This document shows positions 7,582-15,940 of a stretch of 64,000 bases of DNA, piece after piece. A program made the translations under genes and the position numbers. The notes below the pieces were generated by a model, which was not told the DNA's origin, ran no database searches, and worked only from the letters and a program-made list of their open reading frames with translations. Origin of the DNA: a virus; the IMG/VR virus record IMGVR_UViG_3300025030_000070, positions 23,830 to 87,829 of that record. One strand, 5' to 3'. How positions within the stretch are numbered: position 1 is the stretch's first letter; each line of letters opens with the position of its first letter.

Positions 7582-8469
7582 TTAATTTTTTGGATATAAA
7601 GATTTATCCAATTCTAAACAAAGAGAGTCGTAAAATTGTTTATCAGAAAAATAATTCGATTCTGCTAAATCAAATATTTGTCTAACTTGATCGATTGTTG
7701 CTCCGAAGGATATGTCATTAAAGTTAGATAAATATGAATGAATAATGCCGATAACTTCTCCGTTAATGTTTATAACTGGTCCACCAGATATTCCCGGAGA
7801 AGCGGGTATAGTATAAAATGCGTTAATATCTTTTGAGTTTATACCCAAATCAATAGTTCCTGTGTAAAATCCAGAAAAAACGGGAACAAAATTTATCTCC
7901 CACAATCCAGTTGGGAATCCAAGTGTATATGCCCTTTGCGATTGTCTAGGTGCCGTTTCAGAAATTTTTAATGGTTGTTTTGGAATTTTAGTCGATAACA
8001 AGATACACGTATCTGACTCTTCTATTGTTGAAATATTAGTAGCGGCATGTTTTATTCCATCGATATCTTGGATAAGATATTCACTTTTTGTTCTAATCGT
8101 GTGTTGTTCTGGTTTGTAATATGGAAAGTAAAGCATAATTCGTTTGAGTCCGCTAACTTCGCATATGTGTGAAGCGGTCAAAATAAATGTTCCCGTAGTT
8201 GTTTGTTTAATTATTGATCCAGATCCACTGTATACAGATATTTCTTTGGATATTGTAGTTGTAGTAGTAGTATCTATAATAGTTAATTCCGTAATAGTCG
8301 TTATTTTAACTACTGATTTTTTAACAGCATTGAGTATATTTTCTTCTTTAGAAAAAGTCACATCTACATTATCATTGAATAGATGATTAGAACTACAGCA
8401 GCTAACGATAGTTAAAGAGGTAATAAGTATGACTATATTCTTGAGATTTGTGATACTATTCAAAGTCAT
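7582..8469 (-). CDS. Trypsin-like serine protease lipoprotein
   Basis: 295 residues on the minus strand, the only convincing minus-strand gene here. The N-terminus is a lipoprotein signal: a hydrophobic stretch, then TIVSC with the lipidated Cys at 24. The catalytic triad of chymotrypsin-fold proteases is visible: His101 in LTASHIC, Asp153 in ESDTCILL and Ser228 in PGISGGPV, with spacing typical of a HtrA/V8-like domain. No PDZ domain follows. The mature protein should be anchored in the envelope facing the periplasm or surface. It converges with the + strand gene ending at 7576 and diverges from phoH at 8525, so it has its own promoter, possibly in 8470-8524. A host-derived moron gene is plausible. 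Confidence 0.8.
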   Translation of the reverse strand: MTLNSITNLKNIVILITSLTIVSCCSSNHLFNDNVDVTFSKEENILNAVKKSVVKITTITELTIIDTTTTTTISKEISVYSGSGSIIKQTTTGTFILTASHICEVSGLKRIMLYFPYYKPEQHTIRTKSEYLIQDIDGIKHAATNISTIEESDTCILLSTKIPKQPLKISETAPRQSQRAYTLGFPTGLWEINFVPVFSGFYTGTIDLGINSKDINAFYTIPASPGISGGPVININGEVIGIIHSYLSNFNDISFGATIDQVRQIFDLAESNYFSDKQFYDSLCLELDKSLYPKN

Positions 8470-8524
8470 ATAATGTTAACTACTACTACTATTTACAAAA
8501 AGAGGTAACCAAATAGGTTTTTAG

Positions 8525-11119
8525 ATGAAAAAAACATACATTTTAGACACATCCGTATATCTTTCTGATTTTCGTTCAATATTTTCATATGGCTCAAACA
8601 ACATTGTCATTCCTTTAATAGTTTTAGAAGAAATTGATAATCATAAAAAGCGCGTGGATAGCGTCGGCACAAATGCACGTGGAATCATTAGGATATTAGA
8701 TTCATTAAGGGAGAAAGGATCTCTGCAAACTGGTGTTAGAGTAAAAAAGAATAGTGGCTTTGTATTAGCAAAAAATTTTGATTTTGGTGTTTTACCAATT
8801 GGTTTTGATTCATCTATTCCGGACCACCAAATTATTGCTACTGCCATAACAGAACAAAAAAATAATCCAAATACTAAAGTTGTCGTTGTCTCATGCGACA
8901 TAAATATGAGAGTTAAATGCGACTCTATAGGTATAAAAGCAGAAGACTATACTCCAAATCGCGCAATAAAAGAAAAATCACAAATCTACACTGGCTTCTC
9001 AACTTTTTTAGTTGATGATCAATTGATTGACAGATTTTATTCTGGTGAAAACATTTATATTTCTAAACAAGATGCTATTAAACAAAAAAATCGATTTCAC
9101 TGTAATCAATTTATAATGTTAGTGTCAAGCGCAAATGAGAAGAAAACAGCAATTGCGCGCTATATGGATGAAAATACTCCTCTTCGTAAAGTAAAAGAGA
9201 GTGAAAATCTTTGGGGCATTTCTCCAAAAAACAAAGAACAAAGTTTTGCCATAGATATTTTATTGGATCCTAACATTCCAGTTGTAAGTTTAATTGGAAA
9301 AGCAGGAAGTGGAAAGAGTTTATTGGCTGTAGCTGCTGGTTTACAACAATTAATGTCATCACCACTAAAAAATGGAAATGGAAAAAACGGAGATAAAGAA
9401 AAAGAACACAAATATAGTAGATTGATTATATCAAGGCCTGTACAGCCGATGGGTCGAGATATAGGGTTTTTGCCTGGCCCACAACCTTTAGATGCTAAGA
9501 TATTAACTCCCAATGGATGGACTACCATGGGTGATATTGAAATTGGAAATTATATTATTGCTAAAAATGGAAAACCTTCGAAAGTTATTGGTACGTTTCC
9601 AAAAGGAAAAAAATCAGTTTTTGAAATTATAACTACTGATAATAGAAAAACAGAATGTTGTGATGATCATTTGTGGTATACCCAGACATCCGAGGAAAGA
9701 AAAAGAAATAAAAAAGGAAAAATACGCAGTACTAATGAAATTAGAACAACATTAAAAATAGGAGACAAAATTAATCATTCAATACCAAGAAACGAACCTA
9801 TACAATTTAATAAACAATTATTACCAATTCCTCCTTATGTATTAGGCGCAATATTGGGTGATGGATCAATATCAAATAGTATTGGTATATCTAATATAGA
9901 TAACGAACTTATTGATAGAGTAAGAAAAGAATTGGAAATGATGGATTGTATTTTAGGTGATCCTGGCAAATCAATTTTTTATAATATAAAAAGAAAATAT
10001 CAAACAAATAATAAACCATCTAGAAAAATAAAAATAACTAATTCTATAACAAAAGAAGAAATAGAATTTTCTTCAATAGGAAAAGCATTAGAAAAATTAG
10101 ATATTAATCGTTCTACTTTGCAAAGTAGATGTGATAAAAAACTTATTATTGATAATTTTAAATATGAATTTCTAGATTGTGAAAACAAATGGAGCAATCC
10201 AATAAAAGAAGAATTATTTAAATTAGGTTTAGAAGGCAGAAAATGTAATGATAAATTTATTCCTAATATTTATAAATTTTCTTCTATAGAAGATAGAATT
10301 GCAATACTGCAAGGATTAATGGACACAGATGGCACAATAAAAGAAAAAGGAGAAGCCGGTTTTATAACAACTAGCAAACAATTGGCATTAGATGTTATTG
10401 AATTAGTTTATTCATTAGGAGGTAAATCAATTTTAAGAAAAAGAGAAATTCGTAAAGAAAATGACAATACAAAAATAAATAATAGAATTGTTAAATCTAA
10501 TTTTTGTACATATGAATTTACAATAAGTCTTCCAGAAACAATTAATCCATTTTTTATTTCTAGAAAATCAAATAGACATAAAGCAAAATATTTACATTTT
10601 AGTAAAATAAAAGAAATTAATTATATTGGAGAAAAAGAAGTTAAATGCATTCTAATTGATGATCCTGAGCATTTATATATAACTGATGATTATATTGTTA
10701 CACATAATACTGTAGCTGAAAAGATGTTACCATGGCTTTCTCCAATTCAAGACAATCTAAGGTTTTTGTTTTCCAATGATCATTTAATGTTATCTCAATA
10801 TATGGAGAAGGGAATAATTGAAATTGAAGCTCTAACATACATTAGAGGTAGATCTATTCAAAATGCTTATATAATAATTGACGAATGCCAGTCATTGACT
10901 AAGCATGAAATGAAAACCATCCTAACAAGAGTTGGAAATGACAGTAAAATAGTTTTGACTGGAGATGTAGAACAGATCGATAACGTACATGTCGATGATA
11001 CTTCTAATGGACTAACTCATGTAGTAGAAAAATTCAAAGAATTTGATTTTGCTGGACATGTAACGTTAACAAAAGGCGAGCGTAGTCGCGTAGCTACCAT
11101 AGCATCGCAGGTATTGTAA
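8525..11119 (+). CDS. phoH: PIN domain-PhoH ATPase interrupted by an intein
   Basis: 864 codons, giving a 454-residue protein after removal of the intein (residues 319-728). Residues 1-150 form a PIN-like nuclease domain (YILDTSVYL, an EEIDNHK acidic site, SCDINMR). Residues about 225-318 plus 729-864 form the PhoH P-loop ATPase: Walker A GKAGSGKS at 258-265, ISRPVQPMGRDIGFLPG, Walker B-type AYIIIDECQ and the KIVLTGDVEQID segment. PIN-PhoH proteins are thought to act as RNA-processing nuclease/helicases and are common in large phages. The start is supported by an AGAGG site 17 bases upstream. The exteins rejoin as FLPG-TVAEKM, matching the usual uninterrupted sequence. Confidence 0.85.
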   Translation: MKKTYILDTSVYLSDFRSIFSYGSNNIVIPLIVLEEIDNHKKRVDSVGTNARGIIRILDSLREKGSLQTGVRVKKNSGFVLAKNFDFGVLPIGFDSSIPDHQIIATAITEQKNNPNTKVVVVSCDINMRVKCDSIGIKAEDYTPNRAIKEKSQIYTGFSTFLVDDQLIDRFYSGENIYISKQDAIKQKNRFHCNQFIMLVSSANEKKTAIARYMDENTPLRKVKESENLWGISPKNKEQSFAIDILLDPNIPVVSLIGKAGSGKSLLAVAAGLQQLMSSPLKNGNGKNGDKEKEHKYSRLIISRPVQPMGRDIGFLPGPQPLDAKILTPNGWTTMGDIEIGNYIIAKNGKPSKVIGTFPKGKKSVFEIITTDNRKTECCDDHLWYTQTSEERKRNKKGKIRSTNEIRTTLKIGDKINHSIPRNEPIQFNKQLLPIPPYVLGAILGDGSISNSIGISNIDNELIDRVRKELEMMDCILGDPGKSIFYNIKRKYQTNNKPSRKIKITNSITKEEIEFSSIGKALEKLDINRSTLQSRCDKKLIIDNFKYEFLDCENKWSNPIKEELFKLGLEGRKCNDKFIPNIYKFSSIEDRIAILQGLMDTDGTIKEKGEAGFITTSKQLALDVIELVYSLGGKSILRKREIRKENDNTKINNRIVKSNFCTYEFTISLPETINPFFISRKSNRHKAKYLHFSKIKEINYIGEKEVKCILIDDPEHLYITDDYIVTHNTVAEKMLPWLSPIQDNLRFLFSNDHLMLSQYMEKGIIEIEALTYIRGRSIQNAYIIIDECQSLTKHEMKTILTRVGNDSKIVLTGDVEQIDNVHVDDTSNGLTHVVEKFKEFDFAGHVTLTKGERSRVATIASQVL
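9479..10708 (+). mobile_element. Class-3-like intein with LAGLIDADG endonuclease, in PhoH
   Basis: 410 residues. It begins with PQPLDAKILTPNGWTTM after the extein FLPG and ends with YIVTHN before a Thr extein residue. The first residue is Pro, not Cys/Ser, so class 1 chemistry is impossible. Block B has CCDDHLW (Trp at the class-3 position) and block F has VKCILIDDPEH (Cys at F:4), the residues of class 3 inteins, although the usual Thr at F:5 is Ile. The endonuclease carries two LAGLIDADG helices (LGAILGDGSI, ILQGLMDTDG). Between them lies a NUMOD1-like DNA-binding insert (IEFSSIGKALEKLDINRSTL). The intein sits next to the ATPase core, the usual place for such elements. Confidence 0.85.
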
Positions 11120-11139
11120 AAAATATATTCTGAAAAAAC

Positions 11140-11168
11140 TTGAAAAGTGTCTAAAAGTGTGATATTTA
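11140..11168 (+). promoter_or_regulatory. Weak sigma-70-type promoter candidate
   Basis: TTGAAA at 11140-11145 and TATTTA at 11163-11168 with a 17-base spacer, in the 83-base gap after phoH. The -10 match is poor in very AT-rich DNA, so this is a suggestion only. A 16-base palindrome follows at once. Confidence 0.3.
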
Positions 11169-11174
11169 AATTAC

Positions 11175-11190
11175 TAATTTAGCTAAATTA
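11175..11190. promoter_or_regulatory. 16-base perfect palindrome, operator candidate
   Basis: TAATTTAGCTAAATTA at 11175-11190 is its own reverse complement. It lies just downstream of a promoter-like pair and 12 bases before the gene at 11203, where a dimeric repressor could block transcription. As RNA it could form only a loop-less stem, so a DNA-level site is more likely. Confidence 0.4.
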
Positions 11191-11202
11191 ATGTGATGAC
11201 TC

Positions 11203-11898
11203 ATGAATATTAATTCTATTAGAAATAAATTAAAAGAATCTAAGAGAATGATTATTTTTAATAGAATACCTGTAACAGTAATTGGTACTATATCACCTAA
11301 TATAGATCTTAATAAGATATTAAGACAGATAGAGAGAACTTTAATTAGCAAAAAGTTTTTTTATAATATAGAGGAAATATATTTTGGTAATTTTAACTTC
11401 TTAAAAGGAAGACAAATACAATCACTATATTCTGATGGCTGTATATATGTTTCTGGTTTTAATAATGATCAAGATATTACTGAAACTATAATAATAAAAG
11501 ACATAATTCATGAAATAGGACATTCATTAGAAACGGATTATGGGATGGACATATATGGAGATGGAGAATTAGAATTAGAATTCTATGCGAAAAAGAAAAA
11601 ACTTCTTTTCACACTTAAAAATAGTGGTTACAATTTTCCAGGAAAAGAGTTTCTTTCAAATTCTGAATATTCTATAGAACTAGATAAATTTCTATATAGA
11701 GATGTTGGATATACCATCTTGGGACCTATGATTGTAGGATTATTCACTTCTCCATATTCAGCAACATCATTAAGTGAATATTATGCTAATGGATTTGAAT
11801 ATTTTTATACAATAGGAGATAGAAAATATCTTCAGCAGATTTGTCCAATTCTATTTAATAAAATAAAAGAACTTGACAAAATTATTAAAATGAATTAG
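11203..11898 (+). CDS. Putative zinc metallopeptidase (HEIGH)
   Basis: 231 residues. Residues about 101-112 read IKDIIHEIGHSLE, an HExxH zinc site, and a later helix (about 188-203, SLSEYYANGFEYFY) supplies a candidate third ligand Glu, the layout of gluzincin-type peptidases. It has no signal peptide, so it would act in the cytoplasm or virion. Similar HExxH proteins occur in T4-like marine phages without known function. The start is preceded by a weak ribosome site and by a palindrome at 11175-11190. It precedes two genes with a good ribosome site and an overlap, forming a short operon. Confidence 0.6.
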   Translation: MNINSIRNKLKESKRMIIFNRIPVTVIGTISPNIDLNKILRQIERTLISKKFFYNIEEIYFGNFNFLKGRQIQSLYSDGCIYVSGFNNDQDITETIIIKDIIHEIGHSLETDYGMDIYGDGELELEFYAKKKKLLFTLKNSGYNFPGKEFLSNSEYSIELDKFLYRDVGYTILGPMIVGLFTSPYSATSLSEYYANGFEYFYTIGDRKYLQQICPILFNKIKELDKIIKMN

Positions 11899-11907
11899 AG
11901 GTAATAT

Positions 11908-12336
11908 ATGGAAAAGATTAATGGACAAAATGTGAGTGGCATTTTAATAATGAATCTTAAAGATAAAAATCTTATAAGTATAGATGTGACAGTCGATCCG
12001 ATTCAAGATAAAGAAAAAGAGGTTAGAATCACAACCAAAGATATTACTAGATTTCTCATTGAAGAAAAAAATCTGAACATTACACAATGTGTTAAATCAT
12101 CAGTCGTTACAAATACAGGTGACGATACTTTACATGGCACATGGATTTTTCAATTAATGAATCAAGAAACTAATCATTTAAAACAGATTGAAAAAGAAAC
12201 TAATTCAATTCTTGACATCGATATTACATCCGATGTACCTTTGAAGGAAGACTCCCAAAAACGAAAGCGCGCTAGGAAATTATCTTCTATTATAGAGATA
12301 GACGAAGGAAAGGGAGATCCTGAATCGAGTGTTTAA
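11908..12336 (+). CDS. Hypothetical phage protein
   Basis: 142 residues from ATG 11908 with GAGGT nine bases upstream. Residues 1-100 alternate short strands and helices (ISGILIMNLKDK-like start, VRITTKDITRFLIEE). The tail is charged, with QKRKRARK near 125, and looks disordered. Its stop overlaps the ATG of the Fe-S nuclease gene (TTTAATG), suggesting translational coupling and perhaps a role with it. No family recognised. Confidence 0.55.
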   Translation: MEKINGQNVSGILIMNLKDKNLISIDVTVDPIQDKEKEVRITTKDITRFLIEEKNLNITQCVKSSVVTNTGDDTLHGTWIFQLMNQETNHLKQIEKETNSILDIDITSDVPLKEDSQKRKRARKLSSIIEIDEGKGDPESSV

Positions 12337-13127
12337 TGTATATTTCTTATTCTTCTTTATCTGATTGGTCAAAATGTCCTTTTTATTTTAAGCTAAAATA
12401 TATAGATAAAATTCCTCATGATAAAGGCAGCATACATACAGCTTTTGGCAATGCCGTTCATGCCACTAACCAATCAATTCTTGTAGATAATATCTCAGAT
12501 ATAGAAAATGTGTTTAAAACAAACTTTAAGAGATCTCTTAAAGAACTTTCTGGAAATATTAAACAAAATATTTTCTCTGATAAAAGTCTCAAAAAATTAG
12601 CTAAGGAAATGATGGAAGTTGGACCATCCCTTTGCAAAAAGTCAATTGAGGAACTTCATAAACAGTTTCCTGGTTTTGTGATTATTTCTACAGAAAGTAA
12701 AATAATAGAACCAATTATAAGTTATATGAAAAAGAATTTTGAATTCAAAGGTATTTTAGATGTTGTTATTCATACACCATCAGATGATACAATTCATATA
12801 CTAGACTGGAAAACAACAAGCTGGGGTTGGGATGCTAAAAAAAGAAATGACAAGATGACAACATATCAGCTTACATATTATAAACATTTTCTTTCTCAGC
12901 AAGAAGACATAGAATTAAATAAAATCAAAACTCATTTTGGATTAATTAAACGCACTGCCAAGAAAGATAATATTGAAATATTCGAGACAAAAATAGGAAA
13001 GAAAAAAATAGACAATGCTCTTAAACTTTTAAATACCATGGTATACAATGTTGACAATGAAAAGTTTCCAAAGAATAGATTATCATGTAAATATTGTCCG
13101 TTTTTAAAAACAGAATTCTGTCCGTGA
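12336..13127 (+). CDS. Cas4/RecB-like PD-(D/E)XK nuclease with Fe-S-type cysteines
   Basis: 263 residues. A conserved His lies in GNAVHATNQS (H42). The catalytic core is GILDVVI (D142) followed by ILDWKTT (D157, K159), the PD-(D/E)XK signature of RecB/Cas4 nucleases. Four cysteines, C14 near the N-terminus and C251, C254 and C262 in SCKYCPFLKTEFCP, have the spacing of the Fe-S cluster in Cas4 and AddB. It is probably a DNA exonuclease for recombination or end processing. There are no cas1/cas2 genes or CRISPR repeats nearby, so CRISPR adaptation is unlikely. It is coupled to the upstream gene by a one-base overlap. Confidence 0.8.
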   Translation: MYISYSSLSDWSKCPFYFKLKYIDKIPHDKGSIHTAFGNAVHATNQSILVDNISDIENVFKTNFKRSLKELSGNIKQNIFSDKSLKKLAKEMMEVGPSLCKKSIEELHKQFPGFVIISTESKIIEPIISYMKKNFEFKGILDVVIHTPSDDTIHILDWKTTSWGWDAKKRNDKMTTYQLTYYKHFLSQQEDIELNKIKTHFGLIKRTAKKDNIEIFETKIGKKKIDNALKLLNTMVYNVDNEKFPKNRLSCKYCPFLKTEFCP

Positions 13128-13151
13128 AGAATAAAAAATAAAGTTTAGGCT

Positions 13152-14024
13152 ATGTTGAGGAAGTGCATTATATGTGAGAATGAGTTTGAAGGAACGTGGG
13201 CGTCCAAAACATGTTCAAAAGAATGTCGCGTGAGACACAATAACGACAGAACTAAAAAAAATCGATTACAACATTTATCAATTTTTAATTGTAAAGAATG
13301 TCAAAAAGAGGTTATAAGGTATAGGAAGGGTGGTGGATTTTGTAGCAACAGTTGCGCTTCGAAATTTTACATAGAAAATGGTGCGTATAATAAATGGCGT
13401 TATCGAGCTAATGATAAAAAAGGAATATACAAAAATTGTATTATATGTGATAAACCATTTTACGCAAAACCTTCTGAAGTAGAAAACAAGAAGTTGTGTG
13501 GTAATAAAATTTGTCATCAAAAATATATGTCTAATTTATTTTTTGGTGAAAATAATCCAATGTTTGGTAAAAAACTTACAAATGAACAAAAGTTGAAACA
13601 AAAAAATACTTTACAAAAAAATCATGGCGTTAATAACGCTTATGAACTTTCTAAGCGTCATGCTCAGAGTAAGCCAAACAAAGAAATCTTAGATTTTTTA
13701 CAAAAAGAACTTAAAGAATTTGGGTTTAAAGCTGAACAATACATTTCTGGATTTTATGCTGACGTTTTTAGCAAAAAGCATTCTATAATTGTTGAATTTA
13801 ACGGTGGTTATTGGCACTGCGACCCTAGAGATTATGATAAAAAATATTTCAACAAAAAAAAGAACATGTATGCCAATGAAATATGGGAAAAGGATGAAAA
13901 AAGGTTAAACTTTTTAAAAGGATTAGGATATAAAGTTTATATTATTTGGGAAAAAGATTTTAACGAAAATAAAAAATTAGTTTTAGAAAGGTTAAGGAAA
14001 GAAATAAGTGACAAAAAAGATTAA
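13152..14024 (+). CDS. EDxHD (Vsr-like) homing endonuclease with Zn ribbons
   Basis: 290 residues. The N-terminal half has three CxxC-type zinc ribbons (CIICENEF...CSKEC, CKECQKE...CSNSC, CIICDKPF...CGNKIC). Next comes a NUMOD3-like FGENNPMFGKKL segment for DNA contact. The C-terminal Vsr-like fold has Asp in GFYADVF, Glu and His in IVEFNGGYWHCDP and a DEKRLNFLKGLGYKVYII helix-strand, the catalytic set of EDxHD homing endonucleases. It ends 26 bases before the 5' splice site of a group I intron, and its last 17 bases overlap the start of the intron-containing gene. That suggests a free-standing partner that cuts the intron-less version of that gene. Confidence 0.8.
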   Translation: MLRKCIICENEFEGTWASKTCSKECRVRHNNDRTKKNRLQHLSIFNCKECQKEVIRYRKGGGFCSNSCASKFYIENGAYNKWRYRANDKKGIYKNCIICDKPFYAKPSEVENKKLCGNKICHQKYMSNLFFGENNPMFGKKLTNEQKLKQKNTLQKNHGVNNAYELSKRHAQSKPNKEILDFLQKELKEFGFKAEQYISGFYADVFSKKHSIIVEFNGGYWHCDPRDYDKKYFNKKKNMYANEIWEKDEKRLNFLKGLGYKVYIIWEKDFNENKKLVLERLRKEISDKKD

Positions 14025-15592
14025 AATACTAACAATTTCCGATCATCCGTCGACTGACAAGGTTTAGCGGATGTAAAATCGGGTGAATTGCTGGAAAATT
14101 CTTAAAAACATTGTTCTACAGCGTAGTTGGAAACGACATGCGCGAAAGAAAAAAAATAATGTAATTGAACAATCAGCAGCCAAGCTCCTGTCTGGAAACG
14201 GTGGAGAAGGTTCAGAGACTACGGTTAGCCTAAATTGCTATAGCAACATGGTAATGATCCGACAGCGCCCGACATGTTTTTGTAACATGGTGATATAGTC
14301 CAATAATCGTAAGCCCGTCTGGGGTTGGATCGCAAACTAAATACATGTGTGAAGCACTCCTTAAAACAGGAAAATATCAGATTATTACTTTAGGTGGCGC
14401 ATTAGTTCACAGTGATCGACGCATTGTTAAATTCCATGAATTTGGAGATGATTGGATCATTTATCCAGTTGATGGGTATGCCAATCAAGAAATTGTTCGT
14501 TCAGTCGTTAGAAATCATAGACCTGATATTCTTTGGTTTATGACCGATCCAAGATTCTATATTTGGCTTTGGGAAATTGAACACGAAATACGTTCCTTGG
14601 TACCGATGGTTTATTACCACGTTTGGGATAATTACCCATATCCAAGCTTCAATAAAGTATTATATGATTCAACAGATTTCATTGCTACCATTTCAAAACT
14701 TACATCAGACATTGTAAAGACTGTTTCTCCAAACGTAGAAGAAACATATTTTCCGCATTCTGTGAATACATCCGTTTTTACTAAATTACCAGATGACAAA
14801 ATCATTTCTTTAAGAAGAGAGAATTTTCCCAATGCTACAGATAAAATGTTGTTTTTCTGGAATAGCAGAAATGCTAGAAGAAAGCAAAGTGGAACTCTTA
14901 TTTGGTGGTTTAAAGAATTTTTAGACATTATAGGGCACGATAAAGCAATGCTGCTTATGCACACTGAGCCAAAAGATGAAAATGGACAAGATTTATATGC
15001 CATAATTAAAGAACTTGGTTTAGATAAAGAGCAAAGTGTTTTTATATCTAAAGATAAATTAACATCAGAAAATATGGCAGGAATTTATAATATGGCGGAT
15101 GCTACTCTATCAATTTCGGATGCAGAGGGTTTTGGACTTTCTGTTTTTGAAAGCCTTGCTTGTGAAACTCCAATTATAGTCAGTATGACAGGTGGTTTAC
15201 AAGAACAAGTAATGGATATGACAAATATTCAAATGTCTTGTGAATTTGTCGAAAAAAGAAATAATGAGATATCTGATAAAATAAAAATATGTGAACATGG
15301 AATTGGAATAATTCCGGCGTCAAGCGTTGTAATTGGATCACAAACAGTGCCATATATTTTTGAGGACAGAATTTCAAAACCGGATTTTCTCAAGGCAATG
15401 GTTATGTTTTATAATATGACAAAAGAAGAACGCATATTGATGGGTAAAAAGGGAAGAGAACATGTTATCAAAAATTATAATTTTGAATCATTCAACAAGC
15501 GTTGGGATGAAGTTTTAACTCATGTTCACGAAAAGCATGGTAGTTGGGAAAATAGAAAATGTTACAGAGCGTGGGAATTGAGAACTTTATAA
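14008..15592 (+). CDS. GT4-type glycosyltransferase, split by a group I intron
   Basis: The spliced coding sequence is 14008-14050 joined to 14310-15592, giving 441 residues. It starts at GTG 14008 with AAGGAAAG upstream and reads MTKKIKILTISDHP then LSPSGVGSQTKYMCEALL across the junction, a normal GT-B N-terminus with a GVG nucleotide loop. Without splicing the frame stops at 14065-14067. The C-terminal half has the donor-binding segment SDAEGFGLSVFESLA with E-x7-E, followed by a PIIVSMTGG loop. It is probably a retaining glycosyltransferase of the group 1/GT4 family acting on surface polysaccharide; donor and acceptor are unknown. It heads the sugar region. The intron makes expression depend on RNA splicing. 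Confidence 0.88.
14051..14309 (+). ncRNA. Group I self-splicing intron, 259 bases, no internal gene
   Basis: P1 forms between exon bases 14044-14050 (CATCCGT) and the guide at 14067-14073 (GCGGATG), with the required U-G wobble at the 5' splice site T14050. P10 pairs the 3' exon start 14310-14314 (TAAGC) with 14062-14066 (GTTTA), with one G-U wobble. The intron ends in G14309. Core elements are visible in order: a GCTGGAAA-type P element near 14090, AATCAGCAGCCAAGCTC at 14171-14187 (Q), GGTTCAGAGACTAC at 14209-14222 (R) and GATATAGTCC at 14292-14301 (S). Splicing restores DHP-LSPSGVG in frame. No endonuclease gene lies inside. Confidence 0.92.
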
Positions 15593-15611
15593 AAAAGTGT
15601 AAGGGGTAAAT

Positions 15612-15932
15612 ATGGTGAAAAATATTATTTATAATTTATTGAAAACGATGGAGTATATGTTTTTTCTAATTGAGAGATTATTATATACTTTGCGACGCCG
15701 GGTGGAAAAAAAGTCAATTAAGTTTTCACCACATAATATTTGTTTTGATAATAAAGAATGTTTTAATAACAGTATAAAAAGTTTTTTTAAAAATTCACTT
15801 CGTGGACAAAAACTAAAAGAAGTCGCACTAAAAAAAAGATTATTATATCCTAGGCATATAGATAATGTATCTTTATCTTCGCGTGTATGCGATCCAAAAA
15901 CTAATGAAATAAAAATTAAAAATATATTATAG
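15612..15932 (+). CDS. Small basic hypothetical protein
   Basis: 106 residues from ATG 15612 with AGGGG eight bases upstream. The N-terminal 28 residues are hydrophobic (NIIYNLLKTMEYMFFLIERL) and could be an amphipathic or membrane-contacting helix. The rest is Lys/Asn-rich with two Cys and no recognised motif. It lies between two glycosyltransferase genes. Base use is unusually A-rich even for this genome, so I am less sure it is a real gene. Confidence 0.45.
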   Translation: MVKNIIYNLLKTMEYMFFLIERLLYTLRRRVEKKSIKFSPHNICFDNKECFNNSIKSFFKNSLRGQKLKEVALKKRLLYPRHIDNVSLSSRVCDPKTNEIKIKNIL

Positions 15933-15940
15933 GAAGCACA

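Noticed and set aside
8144-8386. 80-codon + strand frame opposite the protease gene
   Set aside because: The valine-rich translation is the mirror of the Thr-rich stretch in the protease; the minus-strand triad and lipobox decide the coding strand.
12336-13127. CRISPR-Cas locus suggested by a Cas4-like gene
   Set aside because: No repeat array and no other cas genes in the window.
14083-14298. 71-codon + strand frame inside the intron
   Set aside because: It lies wholly within the structured group I intron core and has no family match or ribosome site; the bases are explained by RNA structure.
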